Positions 18,184-28,635 are shown, numbered from the stretch's first letter. The stretch: DNA of 64,000 bases from Mycobacteroides chelonae (GCA_014204435.1 JACHLF010000001.1:512791-576790), one strand, 5' to 3'. Notes: generated by a model not told the origin, from the letters alone. Translations and numbers: made by a program.

Positions 18184-19011
18184 ATGAGCGCGAAGAAGAT
18201 CACCGTCACCACCATCAACGTCAACGGCATTCGTGCCGCCGTCAAGGAACGCTCCGCAGAGAACCGCGGACTGCTGCCCTGGCTGGAGCAGACGAGCGCC
18301 GACATCGTGTGTCTGCAGGAGGTCCGTGCGGAGGAGGAGCAGCTGCTGGAGGCGCTGGCCCCGGCACTTACCGCGGGGTGGCATGTGGTGAGCGCCTCGT
18401 CGAGTGTGAAGGGGCGCAACGGCGTGGGGATCCTCAGCCGGGTCCCGACAGCATCGAATAGGTCGGCGTTGGACGCCGACGGCGGTGAGTTCGACGAGTC
18501 CGGCCGATACCTGGAGGCCGAGATCGGTGACCTGACGGTGGGGAGCATCTATCTGCCCACCGGTGAGGCGGGTACCGAGCGGCAGGCGGAGAAGGAACGT
18601 TTCATGGCGGCCGTGGGCACCCGGATGGCCGCGCTCGCTGCGGGTGGGCGCGACACGGTGATCTGCGGTGATTGGAACATCGGACACACCGAGCGAGACA
18701 TCAAGGCGTGGAAGGCGAATCAGAAGAAGGCAGGGTTCTTGCCCGAGGAGCGGGCCTGGGTCGCCTCGCTGCTGGAAGCCGGATGGGTCGACAGTTTCCG
18801 GCTGCTGCATCCGGACGTCGACGGGCCGTACAGCTGGTGGTCGTGGCGCGGTAATGCCTTCGACAACGACGCGGGCTGGCGCATCGACTATCACCTGGCC
18901 ACCGGCGATCTCGGGCGGCGCGCACACGCGGCGCGGGTGGAGCGGGCCGATGCCTATGCGCTGCGCTGGTCCGACCACGCGCCGGTGACTGTCGAGTACC
19001 GGCTGCACTAG
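18184..19011 (+). CDS. xthA: Exodeoxyribonuclease III / AP endonuclease
   Basis: A 275-residue exonuclease III-family enzyme of base-excision repair that cleaves the phosphodiester 5' to abasic sites and trims 3' blocks. Family residues: TTINVNGIRAA, the metal-binding glutamate in CLQEVRAEEEQ, GDWNIGHTERDIK with the catalytic Asp/Asn pair, and the terminal SDHAPV histidine. The ATG at 18184 begins at the usual family N-terminus; TATCGT (18168-18173) lies ten bases upstream. trpS follows after 60 bases on the same strand. Confidence 0.93.
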   Translation: MSAKKITVTTINVNGIRAAVKERSAENRGLLPWLEQTSADIVCLQEVRAEEEQLLEALAPALTAGWHVVSASSSVKGRNGVGILSRVPTASNRSALDADGGEFDESGRYLEAEIGDLTVGSIYLPTGEAGTERQAEKERFMAAVGTRMAALAAGGRDTVICGDWNIGHTERDIKAWKANQKKAGFLPEERAWVASLLEAGWVDSFRLLHPDVDGPYSWWSWRGNAFDNDAGWRIDYHLATGDLGRRAHAARVERADAYALRWSDHAPVTVEYRLH

Positions 19012-20094
<1,083 letters not shown>

Positions 20095-20116
20095 CGAACA
20101 ACTGAGGTGGTGAAGA

Positions 20117-21145
20117 GTGGCCGAAGACGACAAGCCGGCAATTCTTGACCGCTATCGTGCACGATTTCCCTGGTTCGACCACATCATGCGGATGCAGGAG
20201 CGCTACCAGAAGGTAAACGGCAACTTCTTCGCCGCCGGAATCACCTATTTCACGGTATTTGCGCTCTTTCCGCTCACGATGGTCGCTTTCGCGGTCATGG
20301 GTTTTGTGTTGTCCAGGCGGCCGGACACGATTGCGGAGCTACGCGGCCGGATCAGTGGCGCCATCTCGGGCGAGGTGGGTAACCAGCTAATCAATTTGAT
20401 GGACACGGCCATTGCTTCGCGTACCAGCCTGGGCATCGCCGGTCTGGCGACCGCGGCGTGGGCCGGGCTGGGCTGGATGGCGAATGTGCGGGCGGCGCTC
20501 TCTGCCATGTGGGAGCAGCCGCCGAACGAGTCGGAAGGTTTCGTGCAGGGCAAGCTGTCGGACCTGCTGGCATTGGGCTCCACCTTCGTAGCGCTGGCCC
20601 TCACCATCGCGGTGACCGCCATCGGTAACGAGAAAACCATCCTGCGAATACTGGGATGGATCGGCCTGCATGACATCGCGGTGCCGGCGGTTCTGCTCAA
20701 GGTCGTGACGATAGCGATTGCGACCGTGTTGTCATGGGCACTGTTCACCTGGATGATCGCGCGACTGCCCAGAGAGCGGCTGCCCTTCTCGAGTGCGGTG
20801 CGCGCCGGGCTCATCGCGGCGATCGGGTTCGAGCTGTTCAAACAGGTCGCTTCGATCTATCTGAGCGTGATCATGCATGGCCCGGCGGGCTCCACGTTCG
20901 GTCCGGTGCTCGGCATCATGGTGTTCGCCTACATCACCGCCCGGCTGCTGCTGTACGCCACCGCCTGGGCCGCCACGTCCGACGAGAACAGGCCGTTCGT
21001 GTACGTGCTGCCGCCCGAGCCGGTGGTCATCACCACGCGCGTCCAGACCGTCCAGCGTCCGTCGAAACTGGGTGTTCTCGCCGCATTTGGGGCGGGAGCC
21101 CTTGGTGCGATCGGTATTTCGTGGCTGGGGCGTGGCGGCGACTAG
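20117..21145 (+). CDS. YihY/BrkB-family inner membrane protein (Rv3335c-like)
   Basis: A 342-residue polytopic membrane protein of the YihY/virulence factor BrkB family. The N-terminal soluble stretch ends in [20 protein letters not shown], the family entry motif, and five or six further hydrophobic segments follow, with the conserved [24 protein letters not shown] block near residue 270. A short cytoplasmic tail contains Arg/Lys and a last hydrophobic segment. Translation starts at a GTG with a GAGGTGGTGAAGA leader. Function is unknown although often mislabelled ribonuclease BN. Its stop overlaps the convergent carboxypeptidase stop. Confidence 0.88.
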   Translation: MAEDDKPAILDRYRARFPWFDHIMRMQERYQKVNGNFFAAGITYFTVFALFPLTMVAFAVMGFVLSRRPDTIAELRGRISGAISGEVGNQLINLMDTAIASRTSLGIAGLATAAWAGLGWMANVRAALSAMWEQPPNESEGFVQGKLSDLLALGSTFVALALTIAVTAIGNEKTILRILGWIGLHDIAVPAVLLKVVTIAIATVLSWALFTWMIARLPRERLPFSSAVRAGLIAAIGFELFKQVASIYLSVIMHGPAGSTFGPVLGIMVFAYITARLLLYATAWAATSDENRPFVYVLPPEPVVITTRVQTVQRPSKLGVLAAFGAGALGAIGISWLGRGGD

Positions 21146-22428
21146 GCCTGGCGGCGATTGAGTGACCGTGCCGCGAGGATGAGGCCGAACACGATCATCG
21201 CGCCGATGATCGTGACACCCACCCGGACCGGGACGCTGTTCACCGCGTCGGCGGTGAGTCCTGCGGCTTGCGGAGTGCCCGCGTTGTCGGCGCGCGGCTT
21301 GGTCAACAGCGAAGGGTCGGGGTCGACGAGCTTGCCGATCGAGGCGTCGCGGGGGGTGGAGAATCCGTAGTCCAGCAAGTGGGCGGCCTGTTCCCATGGC
21401 GCGATCGGTAGACGTGTACCGCGCAGCATGGTGACCACCAGCCGACGGCCGCCGCGTTCGGCGGCACCGACAAAGGTTTGCTGCGCGTCGTCGGTGTATC
21501 CGGTCTTACCGCCGAGCGCACCGGGGTAGTTGTAGAGCAGCTTGTTGTCGTTCGTCATCTCGTACGGCGGATGATCGTCGGGCTCACCGGGTTTGGCGGG
21601 GTGGCCGGGGAAGGTGGCTCTGGGAGCCGACACCAGGTCGGCGAAGGTGGGGTCGGCGAACGCGTATTTGTAGAACAGGCCAAGGTCATAGGCGGAGGTG
21701 CTCATGCCGGGACCATCGAGACCGGAGGGGGTGGCCACGCGGGTGTCCCGCGCACCCAGTTTCTGCGCCATGTCGTTGAGCTTGGCGACGGTCTCGTCCA
21801 TACCGCCGAGCTGAACCGCCAGCGCGTGCGCGGCGTCGTTGCCCGAGTTCATCAGCAGGCCGGTGAGCAGCTGCCGGACCGTGTAGGTGCCGCCGACGTC
21901 GACGCCGACCCTGGTGCCCTCGCTGTTCGCGTCGTCCTGGGTACCCACCACTGCCTGGTTGAGGTTCAGATTGTTGATGGATTCCATCGCGACCAGCACC
22001 TTGATGACGCTGGCGGGCCGATGCCGGGCGTGGGGGTCCTTGGCGGCCACCACCTTTCCGGTGTTCAGGTCGGCGATCAACCAGGATTCCGCGGAAATAT
22101 CGCCCGGTACCGGTCCGGCGCCGTGGGGGGTGATTACATCGCAGCTGCCCAGCATCTCGCCGCCGATGGGCTTGGCGGGCACCGGGAGGGGTGCCGGTGG
22201 GTCGCCGCCAGCCTTGGGGACCTCGGAGGTGTCGACCGCCGGCGGGGTGACGACCTTGTATGGGCAGCCGCTGGTATCCGGCGGCGTGAATCCGGGCTCG
22301 GCGTTGGCCAGTGGTGTGCTCAGCGGGAGGGCGGCGACGATCAGCCCGGCGGCGGTGGCAGCGGCGAGACGAGTCGCGCCTGATCGCATGGCCTGGCGGC
22401 ACTGTGGCACTGAAGTCCGGGTGGTCAT
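21142..22428 (-). CDS. dacB1: D-alanyl-D-alanine carboxypeptidase (DacB1-like PBP)
   Basis: A 428-residue low-molecular-weight penicillin-binding protein of the S11 (PBP5) family that trims the terminal D-Ala of peptidoglycan stem peptides. An N-terminal signal ([23 protein letters not shown]) is followed by a Pro-rich linker. The active-site motifs are PASVIK (SxxK), NSGND (SxN) and GGKTGYT (KTG), and a C-terminal hydrophobic anchor ([18 protein letters not shown]) ends in RRQA. The ATG at 22428 is chosen; 22389 is a second possibility and the open frame extends to 22584. Matches Rv3330 in position and design. Confidence 0.9.
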   Translation of the reverse strand: MTTRTSVPQCRQAMRSGATRLAAATAAGLIVAALPLSTPLANAEPGFTPPDTSGCPYKVVTPPAVDTSEVPKAGGDPPAPLPVPAKPIGGEMLGSCDVITPHGAGPVPGDISAESWLIADLNTGKVVAAKDPHARHRPASVIKVLVAMESINNLNLNQAVVGTQDDANSEGTRVGVDVGGTYTVRQLLTGLLMNSGNDAAHALAVQLGGMDETVAKLNDMAQKLGARDTRVATPSGLDGPGMSTSAYDLGLFYKYAFADPTFADLVSAPRATFPGHPAKPGEPDDHPPYEMTNDNKLLYNYPGALGGKTGYTDDAQQTFVGAAERGGRRLVVTMLRGTRLPIAPWEQAAHLLDYGFSTPRDASIGKLVDPDPSLLTKPRADNAGTPQAAGLTADAVNSVPVRVGVTIIGAMIVFGLILAARSLNRRQA

Positions 22429-22501
22429 CGCTTCGTCACAGTAAGTGAATGCAGCCCTGAACTGGGGGATGTTACGGCTGTGTCGGGTGTGACTTGCGGG
22501 T

Positions 22502-23515
22502 TCAATGCCCCGAGGAGGCGATATCGGCCAGGCTGATGTGCCCAACGGCCGACGATCCGATGCATCCGAACCAGAGACGGCCACCCGACTCGACGACGCC
22601 GGTGACAGTGCGCAGATCCCGGGATTTGCCGCGGATGTTGGCCACCACGTCGCCGGTATCCGGGTTCACCGCGATGACCCACGGATCGGTGTCGGTACTC
22701 GGGAGCAGGGCATCGGGCAGCTGCCACAGAACCTTCCGGATCGCCGGAGTGCGGGGGAGCAGCCATTCGGCGAGCGCGTTGCGTGGGCTGGCCAGGGTGA
22801 CCCAGATGCGGCCGTCGGCGCCGGTGCTGATGTTGTCGGGCATACCCGGAATCTCTTCCAGGATCGGCGTCAAGGCACCGGCATCAGGGCCGGTGAGCGC
22901 GTACCTGCTCACCTTGCGGCCGACTGTCTCGGCGATGATCAGGGCGGACTCGTCGGCGGTGAGGGTGACCCCGTTGGTGAACGCTAGTCCCGTGGCAATG
23001 GTCGTCACGGTGCCGTCCGGATCGCGCCGGAACACCCGTCCGGTAGAGCGCCCTTCTAAGATCGCGGCCATGAACAGCTCGAATGGGAAGCGCGCCGTCG
23101 ATTCGCTGAAATAGATTATGCCATTGGAAGATTCGGTGACATTCGAGCAGAAGATGAGCGGCGGCCCATCGACCTTGGTGACCAGCGGCTCGATATCCGC
23201 CGAGGCAGGGTCCAAGGCCAGCAGCTTGTCCCGGCTGCAGATCAGCACCCGGCCGTCGCGTGCGATGTGCAGGCCCAGGGGTGGGTGCTCGGTGGTGGCG
23301 ACATGCGTCACCTCAGATCCATCGGGCGTGATGCGCAGGATCTTTCCGTCCGCCACACCGGCCCAGATGTTTCCGGCGGCGTCGGCCACCACGTCCTCGG
23401 GGGCGTGACCGGGCAGCGTCACGATGCTCAGCGGTGGCAGTGGCTGCGGATACAGGGATAGCGCCCGTACACCGGGAGGCTGCCAGCGGACGGGAGCGAT
23501 CGACGGCTTGGCCAT
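22502..23515 (-). CDS. SMP-30/gluconolactonase-like beta-propeller protein
   Basis: A 337-residue six-bladed beta-propeller of the SMP-30/strictosidine-synthase-like group. Repeating blades are seen as [50 protein letters not shown] and [16 protein letters not shown], with the calcium-site residues typical of lactonase propellers (E in PEDV, N in FTNGV, D in GMPDN). No signal peptide is visible, so it is probably cytoplasmic. Lactonase or phosphotriesterase-like hydrolysis is plausible but unproven. A TAGGGT -10 ends six bases before the ATG. Confidence 0.82.
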   Translation of the reverse strand: MAKPSIAPVRWQPPGVRALSLYPQPLPPLSIVTLPGHAPEDVVADAAGNIWAGVADGKILRITPDGSEVTHVATTEHPPLGLHIARDGRVLICSRDKLLALDPASADIEPLVTKVDGPPLIFCSNVTESSNGIIYFSESTARFPFELFMAAILEGRSTGRVFRRDPDGTVTTIATGLAFTNGVTLTADESALIIAETVGRKVSRYALTGPDAGALTPILEEIPGMPDNISTGADGRIWVTLASPRNALAEWLLPRTPAIRKVLWQLPDALLPSTDTDPWVIAVNPDTGDVVANIRGKSRDLRTVTGVVESGGRLWFGCIGSSAVGHISLADIASSGH

Positions 23516-23521
23516 GGGCTC

Positions 23522-23527
23522 ACCCTA
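23522..23527 (-). promoter_or_regulatory. Leaderless -10 for the SMP-30 gene
   Basis: Minus-strand TAGGGT ends six bases (GAGCCC) before the ATG at 23515, consistent with a leaderless transcript. Confidence 0.5.
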
Positions 23528-23550
23528 GGGGGCAGGCATAGGCTGAAGTG

Positions 23551-24287
23551 ATGGCGGCAGGCCAGGTCAGGGAGCGCGCCGATGAGTTCGAGGCGTTGCG
23601 CCCGCGTCTGCAAGCGGTGGCCTACCGGCTCACCGGTAGCGTCGCCGACGCCGAGGACATCGTGCAGGACGCTTGGCTGCGCTGGTGGCCAGCGAGGACG
23701 CCCGCTTCGCCGCCATGGTGGTGCTGGACCGATTGGCACCGGATCAGCGCGTCGCCTTCGTCCTGCACGACGGATTCTCGGTGCCGTTCAAACAGATTGC
23801 CGAGATTCTGGGCATCAACGACGTGGCCGCTCGCCAACTCGCTTCGCGTGCGCGCCGGGCGGTGACCGCTACTCCGGAACCTGTGGCCGATGGCGAACAT
23901 AACGAGGTGGTGGGCAAGCTGCTGGAGGCCCTCATGTCCAAAAGTGTGGAAGCCGTTGTGCGGTTGCTGCATCCGGAGGTGACGATGACCGGAGATTCCG
24001 ACGGCAAGGCGCCGACAGCGGTAAGGGTCATCCACGGCCCCGACAAGGTGGCGCGTTTCCTGCTGGGGCTGATGGCGCGTTACGGCCCACAGATGACGCA
24101 GGCGATCAATCCGGCGTTGGTGAACGGGCAGTTCGGCATGTACCTGACCGAGACAGACACCGATCCGAATTTCAGACCGGTGCTGCCCCGGGTGAGCGCG
24201 TTCACCGTGCGCGACGGGCAGGTGCTGGCGGTCTGGGATGTGAGCAATCCCGACAAGTTCGCCGGCACGCCACTGCTCAGCGCCTAG
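23551..24287 (+). pseudogene. sigJ: ECF41 (SigJ-type) sigma factor, internally deleted and frameshifted
   Basis: Two frames together make an incomplete SigJ-like sigma factor. The first (from ATG 23551) encodes the start of region 2: EFEALRPRLQAVAYRLTGS then ADAEDIVQDAWLRW. At about 23679-23685 the coding continues in another frame with VASEDARFAAMVVLDRLAPDQR (region 4), the region 4.2 helix-turn-helix (FKQIAEILGINDVAARQLASRARR) and a SnoaL-like C-terminal extension. That extension carries the NPDKF motif characteristic of ECF41. Compared with M. tuberculosis SigJ, roughly 55-60 residues (the rest of region 2 and the linker) are missing and the frame is shifted. The break coincides with GCGCTGG, shared by both expected flanks, which suggests microhomology deletion. 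No functional sigma factor can be made from this copy. Confidence 0.82.
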
Positions 24288-24868
24288 GCGTCCTCGGTGG
24301 CCCACGGAACCCGGCAGGCGTCACCGGAATTGAAGCCCTGCTCGGTGATGCCGAGCGCCGCATAGGTGCGGGCGCGCATGTTCTCGACGCCGACCTGATA
24401 AGAGAGCTCGATCACCCCGGCGTCACCGAATCGTTGCCGAAGGTCTTCGACTTGCTCGCCGGTGATGTCGTGCGGATTTCCGGTCATCGCGTCGGCGTAG
24501 GCGATGGCGGCGCGCTCGTCATCGGTGTACAGCAGCGAGGTCGCATAGTCGTCGATGGCCTTGAGGCGCTCGACGTCCAAGCCGTCCAGACGCTGCAGCA
24601 TGGAGCCGAAGTCGACGCACCATGAGCAGCCGACCGTGCGGGCGGTCCAGAACACCGCGAGTTCCCGCACGCTGGCCGGCAGGACGGTGGATGCGCTGCC
24701 CAGCATCTGCTCGTGCAGGGCTGCGGCGACCATCAGCTTGCGATGGTGGGCGATGACGGTAAAGGGCTCGGGCACTTGACCGAAACGACGCTTGGTCATC
24801 CGGTACACGACCCGGGTGAGCAGTGAGGCTTGTTGCGGAGGGACGGGCTCGATACGTGGTGTGGTCAT
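24284..24868 (-). CDS. Carboxymuconolactone decarboxylase/AhpD-family protein, ECF41 partner
   Basis: A 194-residue AhpD-like protein. The redox-active CxxC is in VGCSWCVDFGSM within the helical core that begins PASVRELAVFWTA; the helix DDERAAIAYADAM follows. Genes of this COG2128 family are the conserved partners and targets of ECF41 sigma factors, and here the pair is convergent with overlapping ends. The ATG at 24868 is chosen because a near-perfect ECF41 promoter ends eight bases upstream of it; an earlier ATG (24889) would lie inside that promoter. Probable role: thiol peroxidase-linked or other redox reaction; substrate unknown. Confidence 0.85.
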   Translation of the reverse strand: MTTPRIEPVPPQQASLLTRVVYRMTKRRFGQVPEPFTVIAHHRKLMVAAALHEQMLGSASTVLPASVRELAVFWTARTVGCSWCVDFGSMLQRLDGLDVERLKAIDDYATSLLYTDDERAAIAYADAMTGNPHDITGEQVEDLRQRFGDAGVIELSYQVGVENMRARTYAALGITEQGFNSGDACRVPWATEDA

Positions 24869-24876
24869 ATCCGTAT

Positions 24877-24903
24877 GACGAGGCAGCACTCAGATGTGTG
24901 ACA
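24877..24903 (-). promoter_or_regulatory. ECF41 sigma-factor promoter of the carboxymuconolactone decarboxylase gene
   Basis: On the minus strand TGTCACA (24903-24897) is followed by exactly 16 bases and then CGTC (24880-24877), the published ECF41 consensus. The start codon is eight bases further on, so the transcript would be leaderless or nearly so. Confidence 0.75.
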
Positions 24904-24920
24904 GAGCGCGCCCGGGCTTA

Positions 24921-24962
24921 GAAAAACCGCCGGGCGCGAGCATTGGTGCTCACACCCGGCGG
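24921..24962 (-). terminator. Intrinsic terminator after sdhB
   Basis: Arms CCGCCGGG (24927-24934) and CCCGGCGG (24955-24962) enclose an inner GAGCA-TTGG-TGCTC hairpin. Read on the minus strand, the stem is followed by five Ts (24926-24922). It lies 16 bases after the sdhB stop and is a canonical Rho-independent terminator for the sdhCDAB operon. Confidence 0.85.
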
Positions 24963-24977
24963 TGTAGACGAAGGGTT

Positions 24978-25760
24978 CTAGCGCGCGAACATCAGGGCGC
25001 GCTTGACCTCTTGGATGGCCTTGGTGACCTCGATACCCCGAGGGCAGGCGTCCGTGCAGTTGAACGTGGTGCGGCAGCGCCACACCCCGTCGACGTCGTT
25101 GAGGATGTCCAAACGCTCGGCGGCAGCCTCGTCGCGGCTGTCGAAGATGAACCGGTGCGCATTGACGATCGCCGCGGGACCGAAGTAGCTTCCGTCGCTC
25201 CAGAACACCGGGCAACTGGTGGTGCAGCACGCACACAGGATGCACTTGGTGGTGTCGTCAAAGCGTGCGCGGTCGGTCTGGCTTTGGATGTACTCACGCG
25301 TCGGCTGGTTGCCGCTGGTGATCATGAACGGCTTTACGGCGCGGTACGCGTCGAAGAAAGGCTCCATGTTGACCACGAGGTCCTTCTCCACGGGGAGGCC
25401 GCGGATGGGCTCGATGGTGATGGTGAGCGTCTTCTTGGGGTTCTTCGGCAGCAGATCGCGCATCAAAACCTTGCAGGCCAGCCGGTTCACGCCGTTGATC
25501 CGCATGGCGTCCGAACCGCACACGCCGTGTGCGCAGGACCTGCGGAAGGTCAACGTGCCGTCCAGGTAGCCCTTCACGTACAGCAGCAGATTCAGCAGCC
25601 GGTCCGTCGACAGGCAGGGCACCCGGAAGGTTTGCCAGCCCGCGGCGTCGGGGTCCTCGGGGTTGAACCGCTGGATCTTCAGGTCCACCATGACCGCGCC
25701 CTCGGGGATCGGAGGCAGCGGAGGGTCGACCGCTTCGGCTTTCTCGATAACCGCAGTCAT
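24978..25760 (-). CDS. sdhB: Succinate dehydrogenase iron-sulfur subunit
   Basis: A 260-residue subunit carrying three Fe-S clusters between the flavoprotein and the membrane anchor. The [2Fe-2S] ligands are in RRSCAHGVCGSDAM and RLACK; the [4Fe-4S]/[3Fe-4S] ligands are in KCILCACCTTSCPVFW and FNCTDACPRGI. It corresponds to the Rv3319 (Sdh2) enzyme. The ATG at 25760 comes one base after the sdhA stop. It is the last gene of the operon and is followed by an intrinsic terminator. Confidence 0.95.
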   Translation of the reverse strand: MTAVIEKAEAVDPPLPPIPEGAVMVDLKIQRFNPEDPDAAGWQTFRVPCLSTDRLLNLLLYVKGYLDGTLTFRRSCAHGVCGSDAMRINGVNRLACKVLMRDLLPKNPKKTLTITIEPIRGLPVEKDLVVNMEPFFDAYRAVKPFMITSGNQPTREYIQSQTDRARFDDTTKCILCACCTTSCPVFWSDGSYFGPAAIVNAHRFIFDSRDEAAAERLDILNDVDGVWRCRTTFNCTDACPRGIEVTKAIQEVKRALMFAR

Positions 25761-25761
25761 C

Positions 25762-27516
25762 TCAGTACTTCCGTTCCATCGGCTCGTACCGGGTCTGGAC
25801 AACGGGCTTGTAGTCCAGCCGGATGTCGGACAGCAGCTCTGCGCCCTGCTTGTACGCCATGGTGTGTCGCATGTAGTTGGTGTCGTCACGGTTCGGATAG
25901 TCCTCGCGCGCATGCCCGCCACGCGATTCCTTACGGTTGAGCGCACCCACCACGGTCACCTCGGCGAGTTCGAGCAGGAAGCCCAGCTCGATGGCCTCGA
26001 GCAGGTCGCTGTTGTAGCGCTTGCCCTTGTCGTGCACCGTGATTCGGCTGTACCGCTCCTTGAGCGCGTGGATGTCGGTGAGGGCCTGCTTGAGGGTGTC
26101 CTCGGTGCGGAACACCGCAGCGTTGTTGTCCATTGACTGCTGCAGCTCGGTACGGATGTCGGCCACCCGCTCGTCGCCGTGCTCGGAGAGGATGTCCGCC
26201 ACCCACTCGGTGACCATCGTCGCCGGGGTCTCCGGCAGGTCGATGAAGTCGTGGGCCTCGGCGTACTCCGCGGCGGCGATACCGGCCCGTCGACCGAACA
26301 CGTTGATGTCCAGCAGCGAGTTGGTGCCCAGGCGGTTCGCGCCATGCACCGAGACGCAGGCGCACTCGCCGGCGGCGTAGAGGCCGGGGACAACGTTGTC
26401 GTTGTCGCGCAGCACCTGTCCCTTGATGTTGGTCGGAATGCCGCCCATCACGTAGTGGCAGGTTGGGTACACCGGAACCAGCTCGGTGACCGGGTCCACA
26501 CCCAGGTAGGTGCGCGCGAATTCGGTGATGTCGGGGAGCTTGGCTTCCAGCACGTCGGCACCGAGGTGGCGCACGTCGATGTAGACGTAGTCCTTGTTCG
26601 GCCCGGCCCCGCGGCCTTCTAGCACCTCGAGAACCATTGACCTCGCGACGATGTCGCGAGGTGCCAGGTCGACGATGGTGGGGGCGTAGCGCTCCATGAA
26701 CCGCTCGCCATCGGCGTTGAGTAGACGGCCGCCCTCGCCACGCACGGCTTCGGAGATCAGAATCCCGAGTCCGGCCAGACCTGTCGGGTGGAACTGGTGG
26801 AATTCCATGTCCTCCAAGGGAAGTCCCTTGCGGAACACGATGCCCAGGCCGTCGCCGGTCAGGGTATGTGCGTTGGAGGTGGTCTTGTACATGCGTCCCG
26901 AGCCGCCGGTGGCGAAAACGATTGCCTTGGCGTGGAACACGTGGATATCACCGGTCGCCAGCTCGTAGGCGACGACACCGGTGGCCACCGGGCCGTTCGG
27001 CGTCTCGGTGAGTGCGATGTCCAGGGCATAGAACTCGTTGAAGAACTCGACATCATGCTTGACGCAGTTTTGGTACAGCGTCTGCAGGATCATGTGCCCG
27101 GTACGGTCCGCGGCATAGCAGGCCCGGCGCACCGGGGCCTTGCCGTGGTCGCGGGTATGACCACCGAAGCGGCGCTGGTCGATTCGGCCCTGGGGTGTCC
27201 GGTTGAACGGCATACCCATCTTCTCGAGATCGAGGACGGCGTCGATGGCCTCCTTGCACATGATCTCCACCGCGTCCTGGTCGGCGAGGTAGTCGCCGCC
27301 CTTGACGGTGTCGAAGGTGTGCCACTCCCAGTTGTCTTCCTCGACATTGGCCAGCGCGGCGCACATGCCGCCCTGGGCGGCGCCGGTATGGCTGCGCGTC
27401 GGGTACAGCTTGGTCAGCACTGCGGTGCGAACCCGGGGCCCGGACTCCACGGCGGCGCGCATGCCCGCTCCGCCCGCGCCGATGATGACAACGTCGTACC
27501 GGTGTTCCTGAATCAT
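25762..27516 (-). CDS. sdhA: Succinate dehydrogenase flavoprotein subunit
   Basis: A 584-residue FAD subunit that oxidises succinate to fumarate. The FAD-binding start is YDVVIIGAGGAGMRAA; the histidine that carries covalent FAD is in TRSHTGAAQGGM; substrate-site blocks are HQFHPTG and the arginine-bearing RGEGGRLLN; YPTCHYVMGGI and GANRLGTNSLLD follow. The ATG at 27516 begins the conserved N-terminus. Ordered between sdhD and sdhB with 1- to 14-base gaps. Rv3318 type. Confidence 0.97.
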   Translation of the reverse strand: MIQEHRYDVVIIGAGGAGMRAAVESGPRVRTAVLTKLYPTRSHTGAAQGGMCAALANVEEDNWEWHTFDTVKGGDYLADQDAVEIMCKEAIDAVLDLEKMGMPFNRTPQGRIDQRRFGGHTRDHGKAPVRRACYAADRTGHMILQTLYQNCVKHDVEFFNEFYALDIALTETPNGPVATGVVAYELATGDIHVFHAKAIVFATGGSGRMYKTTSNAHTLTGDGLGIVFRKGLPLEDMEFHQFHPTGLAGLGILISEAVRGEGGRLLNADGERFMERYAPTIVDLAPRDIVARSMVLEVLEGRGAGPNKDYVYIDVRHLGADVLEAKLPDITEFARTYLGVDPVTELVPVYPTCHYVMGGIPTNIKGQVLRDNDNVVPGLYAAGECACVSVHGANRLGTNSLLDINVFGRRAGIAAAEYAEAHDFIDLPETPATMVTEWVADILSEHGDERVADIRTELQQSMDNNAAVFRTEDTLKQALTDIHALKERYSRITVHDKGKRYNSDLLEAIELGFLLELAEVTVVGALNRKESRGGHAREDYPNRDDTNYMRHTMAYKQGAELLSDIRLDYKPVVQTRYEPMERKY

Positions 27517-27530
27517 TGTGGAAATCGCCC

Positions 27531-28037
27531 CTAACCGATGTTCGGGTTGAAGGTCAGCAGGACGTAGGTGCCGAGCACGACCGTGAAGATGATCGACAGT
27601 GCCAGTAGGCAATTGAGCCAGAACCGAGTCGAGTCTTTACGGCTGTAGTCGGCGATGATCGTACGCATGCCGTTACCGCCGTGCAGTTGCGCCAGCCACA
27701 GCATCAGCAGGTCCCAGGTCTGCCAAAACGGGCTTGCCCAGCGCTGTGCCACGAAGTTGAAGTCGAGGCGGTACACGCCGTTGTCCCACATCAGCATGAT
27801 GAAGAGGTGGCCCAGGGCCAGGAAGATCAGGACAATGCCCGACAACCGCATGAAGATCCATGCGTACTTCTCGAAGTTGGGCATACCCGATCCGCGCCGG
27901 GGTGCACGTGGATTGTCCAGTGCAGCAGGTCGGTCGTAGTTGCGTTCCAGCACAGGGGCGGGGCGGCCGCTGGCGCGGGCGCTCGCGTTGGGGCCGGTCT
28001 GTGTCGATGTCTTAGAGGAAGTCTTAGGGTCGCTCAT
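27531..28037 (-). CDS. sdhD: Succinate dehydrogenase membrane anchor SdhD
   Basis: A 168-residue anchor subunit with three transmembrane helices (around FMRLSGIVLIFLALGHLFIM, TWDLLMLWLAQLHG and FWLNCLLALSIIFTVVLGTYVLL). The first helix holds the conserved LSG...GH pattern of the haem/quinone region. The N-terminus is a ~65-residue Ser/Thr/Ala/Pro-rich extension (DPKTSSKTSTQTGPNASARA), longer than the M. tuberculosis protein. The ATG at 28037 overlaps the sdhC stop by four bases. Confidence 0.9.
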   Translation of the reverse strand: MSDPKTSSKTSTQTGPNASARASGRPAPVLERNYDRPAALDNPRAPRRGSGMPNFEKYAWIFMRLSGIVLIFLALGHLFIMLMWDNGVYRLDFNFVAQRWASPFWQTWDLLMLWLAQLHGGNGMRTIIADYSRKDSTRFWLNCLLALSIIFTVVLGTYVLLTFNPNIG

Positions 28038-28453
28038 AGGAAACGCTCCGCCATGTGCATGAGAATCCGGGTCACTGCGGGAACCATCACCACGAACCAG
28101 ACGCCGGCGATGATCCACAGCATAAGTCGCTGATAGCGCGGGCCCTTGGACCAGAAATCGACGAGGATGACCCGGACGCCGTTGAGCGCGTGGTACAGAA
28201 CCGCGGCTACCAGGCCGAGTTCCATCAGCCCGACGATCGGAGTCTTATAGGTCTCGATCACCGAGTTATAGGCCTCCGGGCTCACCCGGACGAGAGCGGT
28301 ATCCAAGACGTGGACAAAAAGGAAGAAGAAGATCGTGGCACCGGTAATGCGATGCAGGACCCATGACCACATTCCTGGATCACCGCGGTATAGCGATCGC
28401 TTGAGGCGATTATTTTCGCCTGTCACGCTTGTCAAGCTGGCCTCCAACACCAA
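28034..28453 (-). CDS. sdhC: Succinate dehydrogenase cytochrome b556 subunit SdhC
   Basis: A 139-residue membrane anchor with three helices. The family signature SWVLHRITGATIFFFLFVHVLDTA holds the haem-ligand histidine and the HRxTG motif, and YHALNGVRVILVDFW is the second signature. In M. tuberculosis the protein starts near the MWSWV segment, so the N-terminal ~27 residues here may be partly untranslated, but the conserved-looking TGENNRLKRSLYRGDPG argues for an upstream start. First gene of sdhCDAB. Confidence 0.9.
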   Translation of the reverse strand: MVLEASLTSVTGENNRLKRSLYRGDPGMWSWVLHRITGATIFFFLFVHVLDTALVRVSPEAYNSVIETYKTPIVGLMELGLVAAVLYHALNGVRVILVDFWSKGPRYQRLMLWIIAGVWFVVMVPAVTRILMHMAERFL

Positions 28454-28616
28454 TGGTGGACTGGGGCCACACGGCGCGGTGAATGGGGGCGTCCATGACG
28501 CGCAACCGCTGGCCCAACGGTGGTCGGCGAACCGTCATGCGAACTCTAAACCCATTCGGAGGTGGCGCCGAAATCGCGTGAGGGTGAAAACGCGCCGAAA
28601 TGCACCGTACTCCAAA

Positions 28617-28635
28617 GTAAGTTAGGTAAACCTTG
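28617..28635. promoter_or_regulatory. IdeR-box-like site between sdhC and cdd
   Basis: The 19-mer at 28617-28635, centred on GTTAGGTAAACC, matches 13 of 19 positions of the mycobacterial IdeR consensus, with both GTTAGG and AACCT cores intact. It lies about 60 bases upstream of cdd and 165 bases upstream of sdhC. The match is below typical functional sites. Confidence 0.22.
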
